Source: Mycolicibacter arupensis (GTDB lineage Bacteria > Actinomycetota > Actinomycetes > Mycobacteriales > Mycobacteriaceae). Taken from it: a stretch of DNA of 64,000 nt. Numbering within the stretch: the stretch's first letter is position 1; each line of letters begins with the position of its first letter. The notes under the pieces were generated by a model, which saw nothing but the letters and a program-made list of their open reading frames with translations, did not search any database and was not told where the DNA came from. Location of the stretch: NCBI RefSeq assembly GCF_002086515.1, contig NZ_MVHH01000001.1, positions 62,001 to 126,000 on the forward strand. Direction: 5' to 3'. The translations under genes and the position numbers were made by a program. Positions 30,151-39,087 of the stretch are shown here, piece after piece.

Positions 30151-31293
30151 CTACGGCACATTCTGAAACGCGGCTATCGCAAGGTTGAGGCGGTTTCGCA
30201 CTGAATCTTCCGCCGCAGTGGAGCTGACCGTAGCTGTCGTAAACTCCGGATTGGCGATCAGCTTGTCGTACGCGTCCTTCATGGCAGTGAGGTCAGTCAC
30301 TGGCGCCGCCGCTAGCCGATGCATAACGCCGACCATTATCGAGTCAAGCACCGCTGCGTTGAGTGGGCGGACGGGCCGGAAAGCCGCCTTCCCTATCGCG
30401 GCGTCGATCAGGTTGGCCGCTGAGGCAAAGAGGCCGCAAATGTCGTCTGTGTCGGCGCGATCCTGATTTTCGGCTAGATAGTGGTTCAAGAAAGTCTTGA
30501 GCGGCCGTTCGTATGTTTCAGCCGTCTCATAGAGCGCGAGAACACGCAGAATCAGTTCGTGATCTTTGAGCCGAGGCGAGGCAGGACCGTACAAAGCCCG
30601 CCAGTGGGCGTCTTGGTTTGTCTCGCTTAGCGCTTGGAGGAATGGACCGCTATAAAGCGCAACCCTAATTTCTTGCGGCTGGAGCGGGCTGCCGCCAGTG
30701 TTAAGTCGCTCAAAAATTGAGTAAACAGCATCTTGACTGCCTGCCGGATGTTCCTGTCGTAGAACCGTAGCGTGGATGATACTGTCATCCAGTCGGCGAC
30801 GGTCCTCGTCGTCAAGTTCGTTATATCCTCTATCTCGGAAAGATTCTTGCACGTTTGTGAGCTTGTACTCCCGCGAGTTATGGATTCCACGGTAGAACGC
30901 CTGTAAAGTCTTGAGACGTTGCTGGCCGTCGAGAACCAGCAATTTGTTGTCTCGATCGCGTACGAGGAACACTCCCGGAACAGGTAGTCCAAGTAGCAGG
31001 GATTCAACGAACTTGTCCATCTGAGGGCGAGTCCAGACGAACTTGCGTTGGAACCCCTTGACATCCGTGCTGGCTTCGAATGTCGGATCAAATGAAGGGA
31101 TGACAATGTCGCCTTGCTCCAAGCGCTTGATCAACCCGTCGACGGGGTAGTCAGCTCCGTATGACGTGATCTCGTAGCGGGTATTGACGACCTCCTGATC
31201 CGGGTCGACGTCCAGCACGTTCTCGGTCTCGATCTCCTCGGAATGGTCAAGACCACCCGGCTCGAAATCAGCGGCGTTCGTCACGGCAGACAT
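30151..31293 (-). CDS. DUF262 (ParB-like nuclease fold) protein
   Basis: This 380-residue protein has an N-terminal DUF262 domain. Visible signatures are FQRKFVWTRPQMDKFVESLL at residues 81-100, DGQQRLKTL at 122-130, and FERLNTGGSPLQPQEIR at 194-210. DUF262 proteins include the N-terminal half of GmrSD and of SspE, where DGQQR serves nucleotide sensing and hydrolysis. The HNH/DUF1524 nuclease domain that usually follows is not seen; the C-terminal part is helical. The ATG 31293 has GGATGAGAG as its ribosome-binding site; an in-frame GTG at 31305 is the alternative. It is coupled to the HEPN gene, which may supply the nuclease activity. Function is inferred. Confidence 0.85.
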   Translation of the reverse strand: MSAVTNAADFEPGGLDHSEEIETENVLDVDPDQEVVNTRYEITSYGADYPVDGLIKRLEQGDIVIPSFDPTFEASTDVKGFQRKFVWTRPQMDKFVESLLLGLPVPGVFLVRDRDNKLLVLDGQQRLKTLQAFYRGIHNSREYKLTNVQESFRDRGYNELDDEDRRRLDDSIIHATVLRQEHPAGSQDAVYSIFERLNTGGSPLQPQEIRVALYSGPFLQALSETNQDAHWRALYGPASPRLKDHELILRVLALYETAETYERPLKTFLNHYLAENQDRADTDDICGLFASAANLIDAAIGKAAFRPVRPLNAAVLDSIMVGVMHRLAAAPVTDLTAMKDAYDKLIANPEFTTATVSSTAAEDSVRNRLNLAIAAFQNVP

Positions 31294-31297
31294 TCTC

Positions 31298-31507
31298 TCA
31301 TCCACTTGGCCTTACGAAGTAAAGCCGAGTCAATTGCACCGGATTGTCGTACGTGCCCTCCAGGCGCACCGGAGCCTCCCCGTCCAGGACAATGGAGATG
31401 CCGAGCGGTCTTCTCCACTCCGAGGTTCTTGCAGGCAACGGAACTCTCACGTCGATCGGCCTTAAGGTGCGGGTTCCAGTCTCGCGCACAATCCAGCTCG
31501 TGAGCAC
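31298..31507 (-). CDS. Short ORF coupled to the DUF262 gene
   Basis: This 69-codon GTG-initiated frame ends with TGA 4 bp before the DUF262 ATG, in position for translational coupling. The product (ending VQLTRLYFVRPSG) reads like a beta-rich protein or the C-terminal end of a larger one; no family is recognised and no good ribosome-binding site is visible. The frame begins just after the terminator of the initiator tRNA gene. It could be a small third component of the DUF262-HEPN operon, a remnant of a gene truncated at the junction, or chance. Confidence 0.35.
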   Translation of the reverse strand: MLTSWIVRETGTRTLRPIDVRVPLPARTSEWRRPLGISIVLDGEAPVRLEGTYDNPVQLTRLYFVRPSG

Positions 31508-31536
31508 ACCGCAAGACCAGTGTTCTCAAACCCAAT

Positions 31537-31570
31537 GAAAACGGCCCCCGGAGAAATCTCCGGGGGCCGT
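31537..31570 (-). terminator. Intrinsic terminator downstream of the initiator tRNA gene
   Basis: A perfect 14-bp stem, ACGGCCCCCGGAGA at 31541-31554 with its complement at 31557-31570, is followed on the minus strand by TTTTCATT. It lies 8 bp beyond the tRNA 3' end and should terminate that transcript, so the DUF262-HEPN genes need their own promoter. Confidence 0.85.
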
Positions 31571-31578
31571 CTCGCTAG

Positions 31579-31652
31579 TAGCGGGGACAGGATTCGAACC
31601 TGCGACCTCTGGGTTATGAGCCCAGCGAGCTACCGAGCTGCTCCACCCCGCG
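31579..31652 (-). tRNA. Initiator tRNA-fMet (anticodon CAT)
   Basis: The 74-nt minus-strand sequence folds as a cloverleaf, with the anticodon CAT in CTGGGCTCATAACCCAG, whose stem contains the three consecutive G-C pairs that mark initiator tRNAs. The first base C faces U at position 72, leaving an unpaired end to the acceptor stem, also an initiator property. The T arm GGTTCGAATCC is intact. CCA is not encoded (CTA follows the discriminator A). It is followed closely by a terminator. The adjoining DUF262-HEPN genes lie on its 3' side. Confidence 0.96.
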
Positions 31653-31664
31653 TCGGTAATGACA

Positions 31665-31694
31665 AGGTTACCCAATAGCGGCCAGGGCACCAAA
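31665..31694 (-). promoter_or_regulatory. Possible promoter of the initiator tRNA gene
   Basis: On the minus strand TTTGGT (31694-31689) and TAACCT (31670-31665) are separated by 18 bp and lie about 13-18 bp before the tRNA 5' end. Neither hexamer is a strong match, so this is tentative. Confidence 0.3.
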
Positions 31695-31838
31695 TCGCCT
31701 GCGTGCGGCCCCGATCCGACCTCTCGCAGCGGTGCCCGCAGCGTTCACAACTGCCTTGAGCCGCAACGCCTTCGATTACAGTGTGCCCATGGTCGACCTT
31801 GCCCAGCGCGTGCGCCGGCACACCCCGCGGAGCTGAAC

Positions 31839-32627
31839 ATGCCCCGCCCTGATGACGGCCTGGGTGCCGACAGCCTGCTGTGGCAATTCCTGGCCGACCG
31901 CCGCTTCCTGTTCGTCTTGCCCAGGGCGGTCTGCCTGCTGATGCTGCACCCCAGCATCGCCGCGGGCATCACCGAGCACGCGCTCATGCGAAACCGCATC
32001 TGGCTGCACAAGAAACGCACCGTGACCGCCGCCGTCAACTACGCCTACAGCGACGACGACATGCGGCCCCAAATGCGCTTCGCCCACGAGCACGTCAAGG
32101 GTGTGGACGCTGCGGGAAGCAAGTACCACGCCCTGGCTCCCGAGCTCTTCCACTTCCAGCACGCCACGTACGTCGAATCCCTCGTGTTCATGGTCAACAC
32201 GTTCATCCGCCCGCTCGATGCCGACGAGCACGAGCAGCTCTACCAAGAGTGCTGCGCGTGGTATCGCCGCTACGGCATCTCCACTCGGCCAATGCCCGCC
32301 ACCTGGCCGGAATTCCTGGACTACTTCGAGGGCTACTGCCGCACCCACCTGGTGGCCGGCCCGCATTTCGAGCCGTTTCGCGAACAGATCTTCGCCCCCA
32401 CCGATTGGTGGATGCGCACGGTCCCCCACCCCGCCATCCGTGCACTGCAACATCCTGCGGCCCGCGAGCTCACCGGAGTCAGCGTCAGCGCCGTCGATCG
32501 CTGGTCACTGCGCCAATTCGTCCGGGTGAGTCAGCTCTCACCGCTGGCACCCCGGCACCACTGGAACGCCCGGGCCCGCGCGGCCCTGGGCACCGCGGCC
32601 GAGCACAGCCCGACCGCGGCCAGGTGA
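31839..32627 (+). CDS. Oxygenase MpaB / DUF2236 family protein
   Basis: This 262-residue protein belongs to the DUF2236 or MpaB-type family, whose members are predicted haem-dependent oxygenases related to latex-clearing protein. It starts MPRPDDGLGADSLLWQFLAD, with GGAG six bases upstream of the ATG. The segment YHALAPELFHFQHATYVESL has the conserved histidine-rich core, and ADRRFLFVLPRAVCLLMLHPS matches the N-terminal part of the family. It converges on the UPF0182 gene with a 3-bp gap. The substrate is unknown. The gene lies directly after the tRNA and is probably transcribed on its own. Confidence 0.85.
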   Translation: MPRPDDGLGADSLLWQFLADRRFLFVLPRAVCLLMLHPSIAAGITEHALMRNRIWLHKKRTVTAAVNYAYSDDDMRPQMRFAHEHVKGVDAAGSKYHALAPELFHFQHATYVESLVFMVNTFIRPLDADEHEQLYQECCAWYRRYGISTRPMPATWPEFLDYFEGYCRTHLVAGPHFEPFREQIFAPTDWWMRTVPHPAIRALQHPAARELTGVSVSAVDRWSLRQFVRVSQLSPLAPRHHWNARARAALGTAAEHSPTAAR

Positions 32628-32630
32628 GTC

Positions 32631-35591
32631 CTACTTGGCGCTGTTGAACTTCGCTATCGCGTCGTCAAGGCGTTGCAGCGCAGCACCATAGGCGGCGAAG
32701 TCACCGCGATGCTGGGTGTCTCGGACCGCGCTCAGCGCCGATTCAACTTCTCGCAGCGCTGTGGCCTTCGCCGGCGACAACGCGGCTTCGGCAGCCGGAG
32801 GCGTCGGCACCGCCGCGACGGGTGGGGTGGGCGACGGCGGCGCCCCTTGCGACGCCGCCCCGGTGTCGGTGGGAGCGATGTCGGTGGCCGCCGCGCCCGC
32901 GCCAGGCCCGAACAGACCGGTGAGTGCGTCAGACACCGTCGGCCCGTAGCCGATCTTGTCGTTGTACATCATCGCCACCCGGATCAGGCGGGGATACGAC
33001 GACGCGGCGTCACTGGCCCCCGGGGAGGCATAGACGGGCTCGACATACAGCAGGCCACCTTGGGCGATCGGCAGGGTCAACAGATTGCCCCACCGGATGC
33101 GGTTCTGGTTGTCCCGTCCGATCACACCGAGATCCTGGCTGACCGTGGTGTCGGTCGTGATCGCGTTGTTGGCCAGCTTGGGTCCGTTGACCTGCCCGGG
33201 AATGGTGAGCACCGTGATCTTGCCGTAGGTGTCGGGGTCCGAGCTGGCGCTGATGTAGGCGGCCAGGTAGTCACGCTTGAACCGGTTCATCGCGCTGGTC
33301 AGCTGGTAGGACGCCGAATTGTCGCCCTTGGCAAGGTTTTTCGCGACGATGTAGTACGGCGGCTGGAAGCTGCTGGCCGACGGATTGGGATCGAGCGGCA
33401 CATCCCAGAAATCCGACGTGGAGAAGAACGTCACCGGGTCGTTGACGTGGTACTTGGCCAGCAACATCCGCTGCACCTTGAACAGGTCCTCGGGGTAGCG
33501 CAGATGTTCGGCCAGTTCCGGTGAGATCTCCGACTTCGGCTTGACCGTGCCGGGGAACACCTTCATCCACGCCCGCAGCACCGGGTCCTGCTCATCCTGG
33601 GCGTACAGACTCACGGTGCCGTCGTAGGCATCGACGGTGGCCTTGACCGAGTTACGGATGTAGGACACCCGCCGATCCGGCAGCAACCGGTTGAACTCCA
33701 CGTCCTTGGAATCCATGGTCGCCGACGACAGGGACGTCAACTCCGAGTAGGGGTAGTTGTCCAAGGTGGTGTAGCCGTCGATGATCCACACCAGGCGCTT
33801 GTTGACGATCGCCGGATAGACCGTGGAGTCGGTGGTCAACCACGGGGCCACCGCCTGCACCCGGCCGGCCGGGTCGCGGTTGAACAAGATCTTGCTGTCG
33901 GCACCGATCACGTTGGAGAACAAGAAGTTGCGCTCGGCGAACTTCGCGGCGAAGACGCTGCGGGCCAGCCAGTTTCCTACATCCACACCGCCCTTGCCGG
34001 TGTAGGTGTAGTTCTTGGTCTCGGTGTTGGTCTCGTAGTCGTACTCGCGGTCAGCGCCGTTGCGCCCCACGATCGCGTAATCGGCGACGGTGTCGGCGAT
34101 CACCGGCCCGTAGTAGACCCGCGGCTGGTCCAGGCGAGCGGGGCCGGGTGAGACCACGCCGCCGTTGGCGCCCACCACGCTGGCCAGGAACTCCGGGTAG
34201 CCGCCGTTCTGGTTGGGGTCGTTGGCGATGCCGCGCACGGTGTTGGCCGGCGAGGCGATGAACCCGTTGCCGTGGGTGAACACCGTGTGCCGGTTGATCC
34301 AGTCACGCTGGTTGTCGATCAGCCGATCGGGGTTGAGCTCACGGGCGGCCACCACATAGTCGCGCAGCTGGCCGTCGTCGTCGCGATAGCGGTCGATGGT
34401 GAGCTGGTCGGGGAAGTAGTAGAAGTTCTTGCCCTGCTGGAACTGAGTGAACGCCGGACTGACAATCGTCGGGTCCAGCAGCCGGATGTTGGAGGTGGTG
34501 GCCGCATCCGCGCCGATCTGCGCGGCCGTGGCGCGCGCATCGCCGCGATAGTCCCGATAGGTGACGACGTCCTCGGTCAGGCCGTAGGCCTGCCGGGTGG
34601 CCGCGATGGAGCGCGAGATGTACTCGCTCTCCTTCTGCGCGGCGTTGGGCTTGACGCTGAACTGTTCGACGATCAGGGGCCATCCCGCGCCGACCACGAC
34701 CGACGACAGCAGCAGCAGCACCAGACCGATCGCCGGAATCTGCAAGTCGCGCAGCACGATCGCCGAGAACACCGCGACCGCGCAGATCAGCGCGATCGCC
34801 AGCAGGATCATCTTGGCCGGCAGCACCGCGTTGATATCGGTGTAGCCGGCGCCGGTGAAGGGCTTGCCGGTGCGGGTGTGGCTGAGCAGCTCATAACGGT
34901 CCAGCCAGTAGGCGGCGGCCTTGAGCAGCACCAGGGTGCCGATCAGGCTGACCATCTGGATGCGTGCCGGACGACTCAGCGCGCCGGCGCGACCCGACAA
35001 CCGGATGCCGCCGAAGATGTAGTGCGTCGTGATGTTGGCGATGGTGGCCAGCAGCAACGTGGCCAGCAACAGCCCGACCACCAGGCGGTAGAACGGCAGA
35101 TCGAAGGCATAAAAACCGAGGTCCTTGCCGAACTGCGGATCGGTGATCCCGAAGTCGCCGCCGCGCAGGAACAACTGGATGCGCACCCAGTAGCTCTGGG
35201 CCACGATTCCCGACAGCACACCGATCCCGGCGGGGATACCGAATCCCACCAGCCGCAGTCGCGACAGCACCGTGGTGCGATACCGCGCCACCGGGTCGTT
35301 GACCCCGTTCGTGGGGACAAAGACCGGCCGGGCCCGAAAGGCCATGGCCATGGCCACGAACACGATGCCGCCCACCACCAGCGACACCGCGACGAACGTG
35401 ATCAGACGGGTCAGCAAGGTCGTGACGAACACCGAGCGGTAGCCCAACTCGCCAAACCACAACCAGTCGACATAACCGTCGATCAGCCGCGGCCCCACCA
35501 ACAGCAGGGCGATCACGACGAACGCACTGCCGACCATGATCCGGCTACGGGCGGTTAATTTCGGCATTCTCGCGGTGGGCCGCATCCCCAC
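32631..35591 (-). CDS. UPF0182 family membrane protein (Rv3193c-like)
   Basis: This is a 986-residue integral membrane protein of the UPF0182 family (COG1615), of unknown function and widespread in actinobacteria. The GTG start gives [20 protein letters not shown], which I recall as nearly the same start as Rv3193c. About seven hydrophobic helices occur in residues 20-290, followed by a large extracellular region with the conserved [15 protein letters not shown] near the N-terminus and [13 protein letters not shown] later, and a low-complexity Pro/Ala tail at residues 900-960. It follows the PDZ protease gene by 57 bp on the same strand and probably shares its operon. Confidence 0.95.
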   Translation of the reverse strand: MGMRPTARMPKLTARSRIMVGSAFVVIALLLVGPRLIDGYVDWLWFGELGYRSVFVTTLLTRLITFVAVSLVVGGIVFVAMAMAFRARPVFVPTNGVNDPVARYRTTVLSRLRLVGFGIPAGIGVLSGIVAQSYWVRIQLFLRGGDFGITDPQFGKDLGFYAFDLPFYRLVVGLLLATLLLATIANITTHYIFGGIRLSGRAGALSRPARIQMVSLIGTLVLLKAAAYWLDRYELLSHTRTGKPFTGAGYTDINAVLPAKMILLAIALICAVAVFSAIVLRDLQIPAIGLVLLLLSSVVVGAGWPLIVEQFSVKPNAAQKESEYISRSIAATRQAYGLTEDVVTYRDYRGDARATAAQIGADAATTSNIRLLDPTIVSPAFTQFQQGKNFYYFPDQLTIDRYRDDDGQLRDYVVAARELNPDRLIDNQRDWINRHTVFTHGNGFIASPANTVRGIANDPNQNGGYPEFLASVVGANGGVVSPGPARLDQPRVYYGPVIADTVADYAIVGRNGADREYDYETNTETKNYTYTGKGGVDVGNWLARSVFAAKFAERNFLFSNVIGADSKILFNRDPAGRVQAVAPWLTTDSTVYPAIVNKRLVWIIDGYTTLDNYPYSELTSLSSATMDSKDVEFNRLLPDRRVSYIRNSVKATVDAYDGTVSLYAQDEQDPVLRAWMKVFPGTVKPKSEISPELAEHLRYPEDLFKVQRMLLAKYHVNDPVTFFSTSDFWDVPLDPNPSASSFQPPYYIVAKNLAKGDNSASYQLTSAMNRFKRDYLAAYISASSDPDTYGKITVLTIPGQVNGPKLANNAITTDTTVSQDLGVIGRDNQNRIRWGNLLTLPIAQGGLLYVEPVYASPGASDAASSYPRLIRVAMMYNDKIGYGPTVSDALTGLFGPGAGAAATDIAPTDTGAASQGAPPSPTPPVAAVPTPPAAEAALSPAKATALREVESALSAVRDTQHRGDFAAYGAALQRLDDAIAKFNSAK

Positions 35592-35648
35592 GTGACACGC
35601 TCCCTAGCTCGGCTGACCCTGACGGCCCCACTGTAGCCAACTCCTGGC

Positions 35649-36668
35649 TCAGCAAGAGGGCGGCTGACCCCCATCGGCGATCGTGCGCAGCGCCCCGACC
35701 GCCTGGGCCAGGCTGTCGACCTTGACCAGCTGCAGCCCCTTGTCATCGGAGCGGGCCTCATAACAGTTGTCCGCGGGCACCAGGAAGACCGTCGCCCCGG
35801 CCTCGCGGGCCGCCACCATCTTGTGCGTGATGCCACCGATCGAGTCGACCTGACCATTGGCCTTGATCACACCGGTTCCGGCGACGAAATTCTGTCCGGC
35901 CAGGGTGCCCGTCGTCAGCTTGTCGACGACGGCCAGGGAGAACATCAGGCCCGCCGACGGCCCGCCGATGTTGGCCAGGTTGAACTCGACCGTGAACGGC
36001 GCCCACGGGGCATCCAGGACGGACACGCCCAGGAATCCATTGGGTCGGTCCTTGTTCTCTCCGAGCGTAATCCGGGCGGTACCGGGCGCGGCGTTCTTGC
36101 GCCGGTAGTCCAGGACCACCGTCTGGCCCGGCTTGGTGTCTGCCAACCGGGCGGTGAACTGCTGCACCGTGTAGACCGGTTCGCCGTTGACGGCGTCCAC
36201 CGCGTCGCCGCGCTGCAGTGCGCCCGCCGACGGCCCCGGGTCCTGAACATCGGCAAGGGTGACCGCTGACGGATAGCGCAGGTAGCCCAGCGCGGCGTAC
36301 TCGGCGCTACTCTCCGACGCCCGGAACTCCGCGTCGTTGTTGTCGTCGACTTCCTGACGGGACTTCCCGGGCGGATAGACCAGGTCACGGGGCATGAGCT
36401 GCTCGCGCCCGGACAGCCACAGGGCCAGCGCCTCCCCCAGCGTCAGGCCGTCACGCTGAGCCACCGTGGTCATGTTCAGGTGACCGGTGGTGGGGTGCGT
36501 GGTGGTCCCCTCGATGTCGACCACCTGCTTGCCGTCGATCTGGCCGAGGGTGTCGAACGTCGGCCCCGGACCCAGCGACACGAAGGGCACGGTCACGGCC
36601 GTCAGTAGTACGCCGAACGCGACCACCGGCAGCAGTGCCGCCAACAGCGTCAGAATCCGCCTGTTCAC
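35649..36668 (-). CDS. PDZ and Lon-type serine protease (Rv3194c-like)
   Basis: This is a membrane-anchored protease of 339 residues. It has an N-terminal helix (residues 4-30), a PDZ domain at about residues 130-200 (SAGALQRGDAVDAVNGE), and a C-terminal Lon/S16-type catalytic domain. The Ser/Lys dyad is visible as S238 in GGPSAGLMF and K283 in THKMVAA. The GTG at 36668 gives MNRRILTLL, like the M. tuberculosis homologue as I recall it. The active domain is expected outside the cytoplasmic membrane. It precedes UPF0182, and the region between it and the divergent metalloprotease gene must carry both promoters. Confidence 0.93.
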   Translation of the reverse strand: MNRRILTLLAALLPVVAFGVLLTAVTVPFVSLGPGPTFDTLGQIDGKQVVDIEGTTTHPTTGHLNMTTVAQRDGLTLGEALALWLSGREQLMPRDLVYPPGKSRQEVDDNNDAEFRASESSAEYAALGYLRYPSAVTLADVQDPGPSAGALQRGDAVDAVNGEPVYTVQQFTARLADTKPGQTVVLDYRRKNAAPGTARITLGENKDRPNGFLGVSVLDAPWAPFTVEFNLANIGGPSAGLMFSLAVVDKLTTGTLAGQNFVAGTGVIKANGQVDSIGGITHKMVAAREAGATVFLVPADNCYEARSDDKGLQLVKVDSLAQAVGALRTIADGGQPPSC

Positions 36669-36767
36669 CCCGCGTATGGTAAACGGCCTCCCCCTAGGCG
36701 GTGACGGCCCGACCGCTGTGGGCGCGTGTCGTTCCGCAGGACGTTGCCGGTGGGTACGGTTATATCT

Positions 36768-38099
36768 ATGGCTGATCTGCCCTTCGGTTTCTCTTCCGGG
36801 GATGACCCCGACCGCGAACGAAGCTCTGGCCCCACCGATCCGTTCGGCATGGGCGCCGGCTTCAACATGGCCGATCTGGGCCAGGTCTTCACCCAGCTCG
36901 GGCAGATGTTCAGCGGCGCCGGACGGATGTCGGCCGACGGCAGCCCCGCAGGACCGGTGAACTACGACCTGGCCCGACAGGTGGCGACCAAGTCGATCGG
37001 CACGGTCACGCCCGTTTCCGCGTCCACCGCGACCGCCGTCACCGACGCGGTGCACCTGGCCGAGACCTGGCTGGACGGTGCGACCTCGCTGCCGGCCGGC
37101 ACCACCAGTGCGGCGGCCTGGACCCCCGTGGACTGGGTGGAGCACACCATGAGCACGTGGCAGCGGTTGTGCGACCCGATGGCCGAGCAGGTGTCATCGG
37201 TGTGGGCCACGGCGCTGCCCGAAGAGGCCAAGGCCATGGCCGGCCCGCTGCTGTCGGTGATGTCGCAGATGGGCGGGCTGGCGTTCGGTTCGCAGTTGGG
37301 CCAGGCGCTGGGCCGGATGTCCGGTGAGGTGCTGACCTCCACCGATATCGGGCTTCCGCTGGGACCGAGCGGGGTCGCCGTGCTGATGCCCGGTGCCATC
37401 GAGGAGTTGGCCGGCGGCCTGGACCAGCCGCGCAGTGCGATCGTCACCTTCCTGGCCGCCCGCGAAGCCGCCCACCACCGGCTGTTCAGCCACGTGCCGT
37501 GGCTGTCCCATCAGCTGCTGAGTGCTGTCGAGGCCTACGCCCGCGGCATGAAGATCGACATCCGGGGCATCGAAGAACTGGCTCAGGGCTTCGACCCGGC
37601 GGCGATGGCCGATCCCTCTGCCATGAACGAACTGCTCAACCAGGGCGTGTTCGAACCCAAATCCACCCCGGAGCAACTCGCCGCCCTGGAGCGGTTGGAG
37701 ACCCTGCTGGCCCTCATCGAGGGGTGGGTACAGACCGTGGTCAACGCGGCACTGGGCGAACGGATCCCCGGCACCGCCGCGCTCTCGGAAATGCTGCGCC
37801 GCCGCCGTGCCACCGGAGGCCCGGCCGAGCAGACCTTCGCGACTCTGGTCGGCCTGGAACTGCGCCCCCGCAAGCTGCGCGAGGCCGCGGTGCTCTGGGA
37901 ACGACTCACCGAGGCGGTCGGTGCCGACGCCCGCGACAAGGTGTGGCAGCACCCCGATCTGCTGCCCGGCCCCGCTGATCTCGACGAGCCGGCCGCGTTC
38001 ATCGACCGGATCCTTGGTGGATCCAGCGACCTGGACTCGGCCATCGACCAGGCGATCGCGGAGTTCCAGCGCGAGGCCGGCAACACCGACGAGACCTGA
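36768..38099 (+). CDS. Zinc-dependent metalloprotease/hydrolase (DUF2342 family, Rv3195-like)
   Basis: This 443-residue soluble protein belongs to the actinobacterial DUF2342 / coenzyme F420-biosynthesis-associated group of predicted zinc metalloproteases. The metal-binding helix is EAAHHRLF at residues 233-240, and a conserved FEPKSTPEQLAALERLETLL segment follows. The first 60 residues are Gly-, Ser- and Asp-rich and look disordered. I use ATG 36768 (MADLPFGFSS). The gene is divergent from the PDZ protease and begins the conserved set leading to whiB7. Confidence 0.9.
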   Translation: MADLPFGFSSGDDPDRERSSGPTDPFGMGAGFNMADLGQVFTQLGQMFSGAGRMSADGSPAGPVNYDLARQVATKSIGTVTPVSASTATAVTDAVHLAETWLDGATSLPAGTTSAAAWTPVDWVEHTMSTWQRLCDPMAEQVSSVWATALPEEAKAMAGPLLSVMSQMGGLAFGSQLGQALGRMSGEVLTSTDIGLPLGPSGVAVLMPGAIEELAGGLDQPRSAIVTFLAAREAAHHRLFSHVPWLSHQLLSAVEAYARGMKIDIRGIEELAQGFDPAAMADPSAMNELLNQGVFEPKSTPEQLAALERLETLLALIEGWVQTVVNAALGERIPGTAALSEMLRRRRATGGPAEQTFATLVGLELRPRKLREAAVLWERLTEAVGADARDKVWQHPDLLPGPADLDEPAAFIDRILGGSSDLDSAIDQAIAEFQREAGNTDET

Positions 38100-38161
38100 C
38101 CAACCCACACGGCTGTGGATAACGGCAGGGACGGCGGCGCCGGCCATGCCAGGGTCAAGCC

Positions 38162-39016
38162 GTGGCGACCGATTCCTACACCCTGGACCCGGCACTGCCG
38201 GTGCTGGTGCGCCCCGACGGGGTCGTCCAGGTGGGCTGGGACCCGCGCCGGGCCGTGCTGGTGCAGCCGCCGCGCGGCCTGACCCCGACCACGCTCGCCG
38301 CCGTCTTGCGGTCGATGCAGATCCCGACCACCGTCACCGCGCTGCGCGGCGAAGCCGCCCGGCACGGCCCGGTCGACACCGCCGAGCTGGACAATCTGCT
38401 GGCAGCCCTGGTGGCGGCACGCGTCGCCGTCCGCAATCACGCCCCGGGGCGCCAGTGCCGCACGGTGTCGCTGCGAGTGCACGGCCGCGGGCCGCTGTCG
38501 GACCTACTGGTCGAGTCGCTGCGCTGCTCGAGCGCCGTGGTCCGGCGCAGCAGTCACCCGCATGCGGCAGTTCGCCACGCCGGGACCGATCTCGTGGTGC
38601 TGTCGGACTATCTGGTCACCGATCCGCGGCTGGTGCGCGAACTGCACGCTGAGCGGGTCCCGCACCTGCCGGTGCGAGTGCGTGATGGAACCGGAGTCAT
38701 CGGCCCGCTGGTTCTGCCCGGAGTCACCAGCTGCCTGGGGTGCGCGGACCTGCACCGGCGTGACAGGGACTCGGCGTGGCCGGCGGTGGCCGCCCAGCTG
38801 CGCCACACCGTCACCCACGCCGACCGGGCCACGATCCTGGCCACGGTTGCGCTGGCACTCAGCCAGATCGAACAGGTGATCACCGCGGTGCGCGGGGCGG
38901 CCGCCGAGCGGGACGTGCGCGCCCCCGCGACCCTGAACGCCACCCTGGAAGTGGAACTGTCCACCGGATCAATCGTCACCCGGCGATGGGTTCGCCACCC
39001 ATTGTGCGGCTGCTAG
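38162..39016 (+). CDS. TOMM cyclodehydratase-like protein (ThiF/ocin E1 family, Rv3196-like)
   Basis: This 284-residue protein resembles the leader-peptide-binding and ThiF-like component of azole-forming (TOMM) cyclodehydratases. It keeps the pair of cysteine sets for a zinc ion: C191-x2-C194 in TSCLGCADLH, and the C-terminal C282-x-C284 of HPLCGC. The ATP-grasp-like YcaO partner and any precursor peptide are not visible in the window, so it is an orphan. It follows the metalloprotease gene after 62 bp and precedes the ABC1 kinase. The function is not known; its conserved context suggests a housekeeping role. Confidence 0.75.
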   Translation: MATDSYTLDPALPVLVRPDGVVQVGWDPRRAVLVQPPRGLTPTTLAAVLRSMQIPTTVTALRGEAARHGPVDTAELDNLLAALVAARVAVRNHAPGRQCRTVSLRVHGRGPLSDLLVESLRCSSAVVRRSSHPHAAVRHAGTDLVVLSDYLVTDPRLVRELHAERVPHLPVRVRDGTGVIGPLVLPGVTSCLGCADLHRRDRDSAWPAVAAQLRHTVTHADRATILATVALALSQIEQVITAVRGAAAERDVRAPATLNATLEVELSTGSIVTRRWVRHPLCGC

Positions 39017-39087
39017 GTCCGTCTGCTCCGCCGAGAAATTGTCAACGCGGTGACCCGGACCACAACGCCATGGGGGATGATGGACAC

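Noticed and set aside
31579..31652. Attachment-site duplication of the tRNA 3' end
   Set aside because: I searched 29200-31570 by eye for the GGTTCGAATCC T-arm and the acceptor end; no copy was seen, and no integrase is present.
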